Below, piece by piece: positions 14,690 through 17,047 of a stretch of 17,047 bases of DNA (position 1 is its first letter; the number at the start of each line of letters is the position of its first letter). Under the pieces are notes generated by a model. That model was not told the DNA's origin, made no database searches, and saw only the letters and a list, made by a program, of their open reading frames with translations. Source of the stretch: an uncultured Oscillospiraceae bacterium (lineage in GTDB: Bacteria; Bacillota; Clostridia; Oscillospirales; Oscillospiraceae). A program made the translations under genes and the position numbers. The stretch is from contig CAAFMG010000173.1 in NCBI GenBank assembly GCA_900763965.1, forward strand, positions 1-17,047, written 5' to 3'.

Positions 14690-15505
14690 ATGCCTGAAGT
14701 TGTCATTAAAACCCAGGATCTGGTTCATGTGTATCCCCACGGCGGCACCAGAGCACTGGACGGCGTAAGCCTGGATATCCATCGGGGCGATGTTGTCAGC
14801 ATTATCGGTCAGAACGGCAGCGGTAAGACAACGCTGGTCCGGCACTTCAATGGCCTGCTTCGGCCTACCTCCGGCAAGGTTTTTCTTATGGGCGAAGATA
14901 CCCAAACGAAAAGCATTGCGGAGCTTTCCCGTCACTGCGGCTATGTGTTTCAGAATCCCAATCACCAGATCTTCTGCTCCACGGTAAAGGAAGAACTATT
15001 GGTTGCACCGAAAAATTTCCGCTTTACGCCGGAGGAGACGAAGTCCCGTATGGATGCCGTGGTGGAGCTGATGGGATTGGGGGATATTCTGGAAAAGCAT
15101 CCCATGACCATGGACTACACCACCAAGAAAATCATTACCATTGCATCGGTTCTGATTTTCAATCCTGAGGTTCTGATTCTGGACGAGCCCACCGGCGGTC
15201 TGGATGAGGTGGGCAGACAGATGCTGTCCCATGTGATCAAGCTGGTTCACGGAGAGGGACATACCGTCATCGTCATCTCCCACGATATGGACTATGTGGC
15301 TGAGAACTCCAGCCGTGTCATTATGATGGCAAAGGCCCATGTTCTCGACGACAGCACCCCGGACAAGGTCTTTCTGAATGAGGAGCTGTGCAAACAGGCT
15401 CAGATCGAGCCTCCTCAGATCAGTTCCCTGGATATGGCCATCAGCGGAAGAAAGAGCAATGTGTGCCTTTCCGTTGAAGACTTCATCAAACGCTATTCAC
15501 GCTAA
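14690..15505 (+). CDS. ecfA: ECF transporter ATPase, second subunit with degenerate signature
   Basis: This 271-residue EcfA-type ATPase has Walker A GQNGSGKTT (40-48), Q-loop YVFQNPNHQIF (Gln88), Walker B VLILDEPTGGLD (161-172) and switch His198, all intact. The ABC signature is not: where LSGGQ should stand the sequence reads MDYTT (141-145), within HPMTMDYTTKKIITIASVL. The reading frame is continuous and the flanks align normally, so this is substitution and not a frameshift. In the heterodimer this signature faces the ATP held by the first subunit, so one of the two sites would be degenerate. The start is ATG 14690, with AAGGAGG upstream and one base after the preceding stop; an earlier ATG at 14621 lies inside that gene. 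Confidence 0.92.
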   Translation: MPEVVIKTQDLVHVYPHGGTRALDGVSLDIHRGDVVSIIGQNGSGKTTLVRHFNGLLRPTSGKVFLMGEDTQTKSIAELSRHCGYVFQNPNHQIFCSTVKEELLVAPKNFRFTPEETKSRMDAVVELMGLGDILEKHPMTMDYTTKKIITIASVLIFNPEVLILDEPTGGLDEVGRQMLSHVIKLVHGEGHTVIVISHDMDYVAENSSRVIMMAKAHVLDDSTPDKVFLNEELCKQAQIEPPQISSLDMAISGRKSNVCLSVEDFIKRYSR

Positions 15506-15514
15506 GCTTATATT

Positions 15515-15544
15515 TTGACAGCGCACAATGTGCTGTATTGTAAT
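15515..15544 (+). promoter_or_regulatory. Possible internal promoter before the S component
   Basis: TTGACA (15515-15520) is followed after 18 bases by TGTAAT (15539-15544), five of six to consensus. It lies in the 60-base gap before the S-component gene and could raise expression of the S component and EcfT. The short palindrome GCACA-A-TGTGC (about 15523-15533) lies in its spacer. Confidence 0.4.
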
Positions 15545-15565
15545 TATTTTAAGGAGGAAATTACC

Positions 15566-16171
15566 ATGGCTATGAATTCTGTTGACACTTCCAAAGGAAG
15601 ACTGCGGGGCACTTATGTTGCGATCATGATCCCCATCGGCGTTGCAATCAACTACATCGGCGGTCTGATCGCTTCCAGCCTGGGCCTGCCCATCTACCTG
15701 GACTCCATCGGCACCGTTGTGGTCGCTGCCATCATGGGCCCCTGGGTCGGTGCCATTTCCGGCGCACTGTATAACATCGTTTCCGCTCTGATCGGCGGCA
15801 ATATCCCCGGCGCTCTGTTCGCTATCTGCAATATCGGTTCCGGCCTCATTGTCGGCTTCATGTCCCGGCTGGGCCTGTTTAAGAAGTGGTGGCATGTTGT
15901 GATTGCTGCCTGCTTGGTCGCTCTTTGGAACGCCAGTACAGGTGCACCCATTGCAATGGTCGTATACGGCGGCATCGACGGCAACGTGGGCACCAACCTG
16001 ATGATCGCAACCATGCAGTCCATCGGCAGAGACCTGGGCAGCGCTGCCTTCATCGCCCGTATTCCCACCAACCTGCTGGACAAGGGCATTGCCTGCTTCA
16101 TCGCCTGGATCATCATGCTCAAGCTGCCTGAGAATATGAAGAGCCTGAGCGGCGCAAAGAAGGTCGGCTAA
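15566..16171 (+). CDS. ECF transporter S component (substrate-binding membrane protein)
   Basis: This 201-residue hydrophobic protein with about six membrane segments is the usual size of an ECF S component, which binds the substrate and gives specificity. Segments are visible at about 15-38, 47-75, 80-100, 108-135, 142-162 and 168-186. Conserved-looking polar positions include LPIYLDSIGT (41-50), GALYN (66-70), and RIPTNLLDKG (165-174), a motif similar to that near the end of several S families. I cannot assign it to a named S family; context with phosphorylases suggests a nucleoside or nucleobase. The start is ATG 15566, eight bases after AAGGAGG; the longer frame from 15515 overlaps the likely promoter. 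Confidence 0.82.
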   Translation: MAMNSVDTSKGRLRGTYVAIMIPIGVAINYIGGLIASSLGLPIYLDSIGTVVVAAIMGPWVGAISGALYNIVSALIGGNIPGALFAICNIGSGLIVGFMSRLGLFKKWWHVVIAACLVALWNASTGAPIAMVVYGGIDGNVGTNLMIATMQSIGRDLGSAAFIARIPTNLLDKGIACFIAWIIMLKLPENMKSLSGAKKVG

Positions 16172-16240
16172 AGCTCCGGCAAGTGCAGAACCCTGCTGAC
16201 AACTATTTACTGGATGCTATTTCCTTGATGCCGAAATGGC

Positions 16241-17047
16241 ATGTTTAGATCGGAGTTGAAAACATTGATTCAAGAGCGCGTTTATCCAACATTCCTGAAA
16301 AAGGTGACTCCGGGACCGAAGCTGTGGCTGGCATTGGGACTGATTCTGTCGCTGATTCTGGTGAAGAATACCTACTATGCCATTACCGTTATGATCATCA
16401 GCATTGCAGCCATCATAGAGGAAAAGCAGTTTGGGCTGTTTAAGGTGATCCTTGTAGCAATGACGGTGCTGTTTGTCTCCATGTATGCCATGCATGGCTG
16501 TATTGCCCCCAATATTGATAAGGTCAATGACCCTGTGATGTTCTCCATATTCGGGATCAAATACTATGCCTCTGGCTTTGCATGGGCAACCAAGTACTAT
16601 CTGCGTGTTGGTCCCATGATGCCGTCGCTGTTTGTGATCTTCCTGTCCATCGACATGGCTGACCTCAGTGTGCTGATGTGCAAGCTGGGCATCCCCTACA
16701 ATGCGGTGTTCACCTTTATTGATTCCTTCCAGGTCATTACACTGCTGAATAAAGACATGGATCAGATCCGGGATGCGCAGAAGTCCCGGGGGCTGCAAAC
16801 CGAGGGATCCGTGATCACCCGGCTGAAGGCATTCGTTCCCATTATTGTTCCGGTTGTAGCAAGCTCTATCGTTAAGGTACAAGATCAGGCCATTGCTATG
16901 GATACCAAGGGATTCAATGCAAAGTGTGAGAAAACGGTCTACCGTGAGATCACACCCTATAAGGCGGATATCTATTTTACGATTACCGGAATTGCTCTGA
17001 GTATATTTGCAATTGGATACAAGGTTTTGACCGCATTAAGCGTGATC
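16241..17047 (+). CDS. ecfT: ECF transporter transmembrane coupling protein EcfT (partial, 3' end outside window)
   Basis: The reading frame is open from ATG 16241 to the last base (269 residues so far). It starts MFRSELKTLIQERVY and has membrane segments at about 28-60, 66-86 and 123-138, with a further hydrophobic stretch near the C-terminal end. The two cytoplasmic coupling helices of EcfT are recognisable: AQKSRG (179-184) and AMDTKGF (219-225), corresponding to the A-R-G motifs that dock into the two ATPases; the second has Lys-Gly in place of Arg-Gly. The ATG lacks a good ribosome site; a TTG at 16265, nine bases after GGAG, is an alternative start. It completes an A-A-S-T importer in one operon. 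It was found by direct translation because no stop lies in the window. Confidence 0.88.
   Translation, partial: MFRSELKTLIQERVYPTFLKKVTPGPKLWLALGLILSLILVKNTYYAITVMIISIAAIIEEKQFGLFKVILVAMTVLFVSMYAMHGCIAPNIDKVNDPVMFSIFGIKYYASGFAWATKYYLRVGPMMPSLFVIFLSIDMADLSVLMCKLGIPYNAVFTFIDSFQVITLLNKDMDQIRDAQKSRGLQTEGSVITRLKAFVPIIVPVVASSIVKVQDQAIAMDTKGFNAKCEKTVYREITPYKADIYFTITGIALSIFAIGYKVLTALSVI

Noticed and set aside
12337..14706. 789-residue minus-strand open frame opposite the phosphorylases and first ATPase
   Set aside because: It is antisense to three clear genes. Its internal similarity simply reflects the tandem phosphorylase copies.
15107..15124. Frameshift explaining the missing ABC signature
   Set aside because: The frame is continuous and the residues directly on both sides align to normal Ecf ATPases, so no compensating shift is needed.

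Overview
The window looks like chromosomal DNA of a moderately GC-rich Firmicute of the Clostridia type, most likely a gut Oscillospirales or Ruminococcaceae-like organism. This is inferred from strong AGGAGG-type ribosome sites, TTGACA/TATAAT-type promoters, TTTACA-type Pho boxes as in Gram-positives, a lipoprotein PstS, an ECF transporter and a CD3072-type TudS relative. No rRNA, tRNA, CRISPR array, transposase or phage gene was seen.

Layout. (1) 1-436: intergenic DNA made of a structured repeat family; a 205-bp core at 122-326 recurs without apparent gaps at 10062-10266, and a truncated copy lies at 1-69. (2) 437-1681 (-): fused ThrE-type amino-acid exporter. (3) 2103-3118: thioredoxin (+) convergent with a Crp/Fnr regulator (-), sharing a bidirectional terminator. 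(4) 3207-9836 (-): a complete phosphate-starvation regulon, read in the order pstS, terminator, pstC-pstA-pstB-phoU, phoB-phoR. Both pstS and pstC are preceded by the same three-box Pho promoter (TTKACA-N5-TTTACA-N17-TTTACA-N9-minus 10). The sensor kinase, regulator, importer and PhoU brake therefore sit together. (5) 9837-10613: Pho promoter, a 13-bp hairpin, the second full repeat copy and a terminator. (6) 10614-12029 (-): a TudS-related putative desulfidase and a DeoR-family repressor. (7) 12352-17047 (+, cut by the window end): two tandem uridine-phosphorylase-like enzymes followed by a complete dedicated ECF importer (two ATPases, S component, EcfT).

The most interesting region is 10614-17047. 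Taken together it reads as a nucleoside or modified-pyrimidine salvage locus. The ECF importer would take up a nucleoside or base, the phosphorylases would split off the ribose as ribose-1-phosphate, the TudS-like iron-sulfur protein could remove sulfur from a thiopyrimidine, and the DeoR protein would control both divergent arms. The substrate is inference. Two sequence oddities support something non-standard: the second ATPase has MDYTT where the ABC signature LSGGQ should be, and the phosphorylases have diverged from each other and from E. coli Udp in the loop that recognises uracil.

The ecfT gene at 16241-17047 is open to the window end. Several starts (crp, phoR, phoB, pstS, deoR, ecfA2, ecfS) were moved inward from the longest open frame on the basis of ribosome-binding sites and family length.
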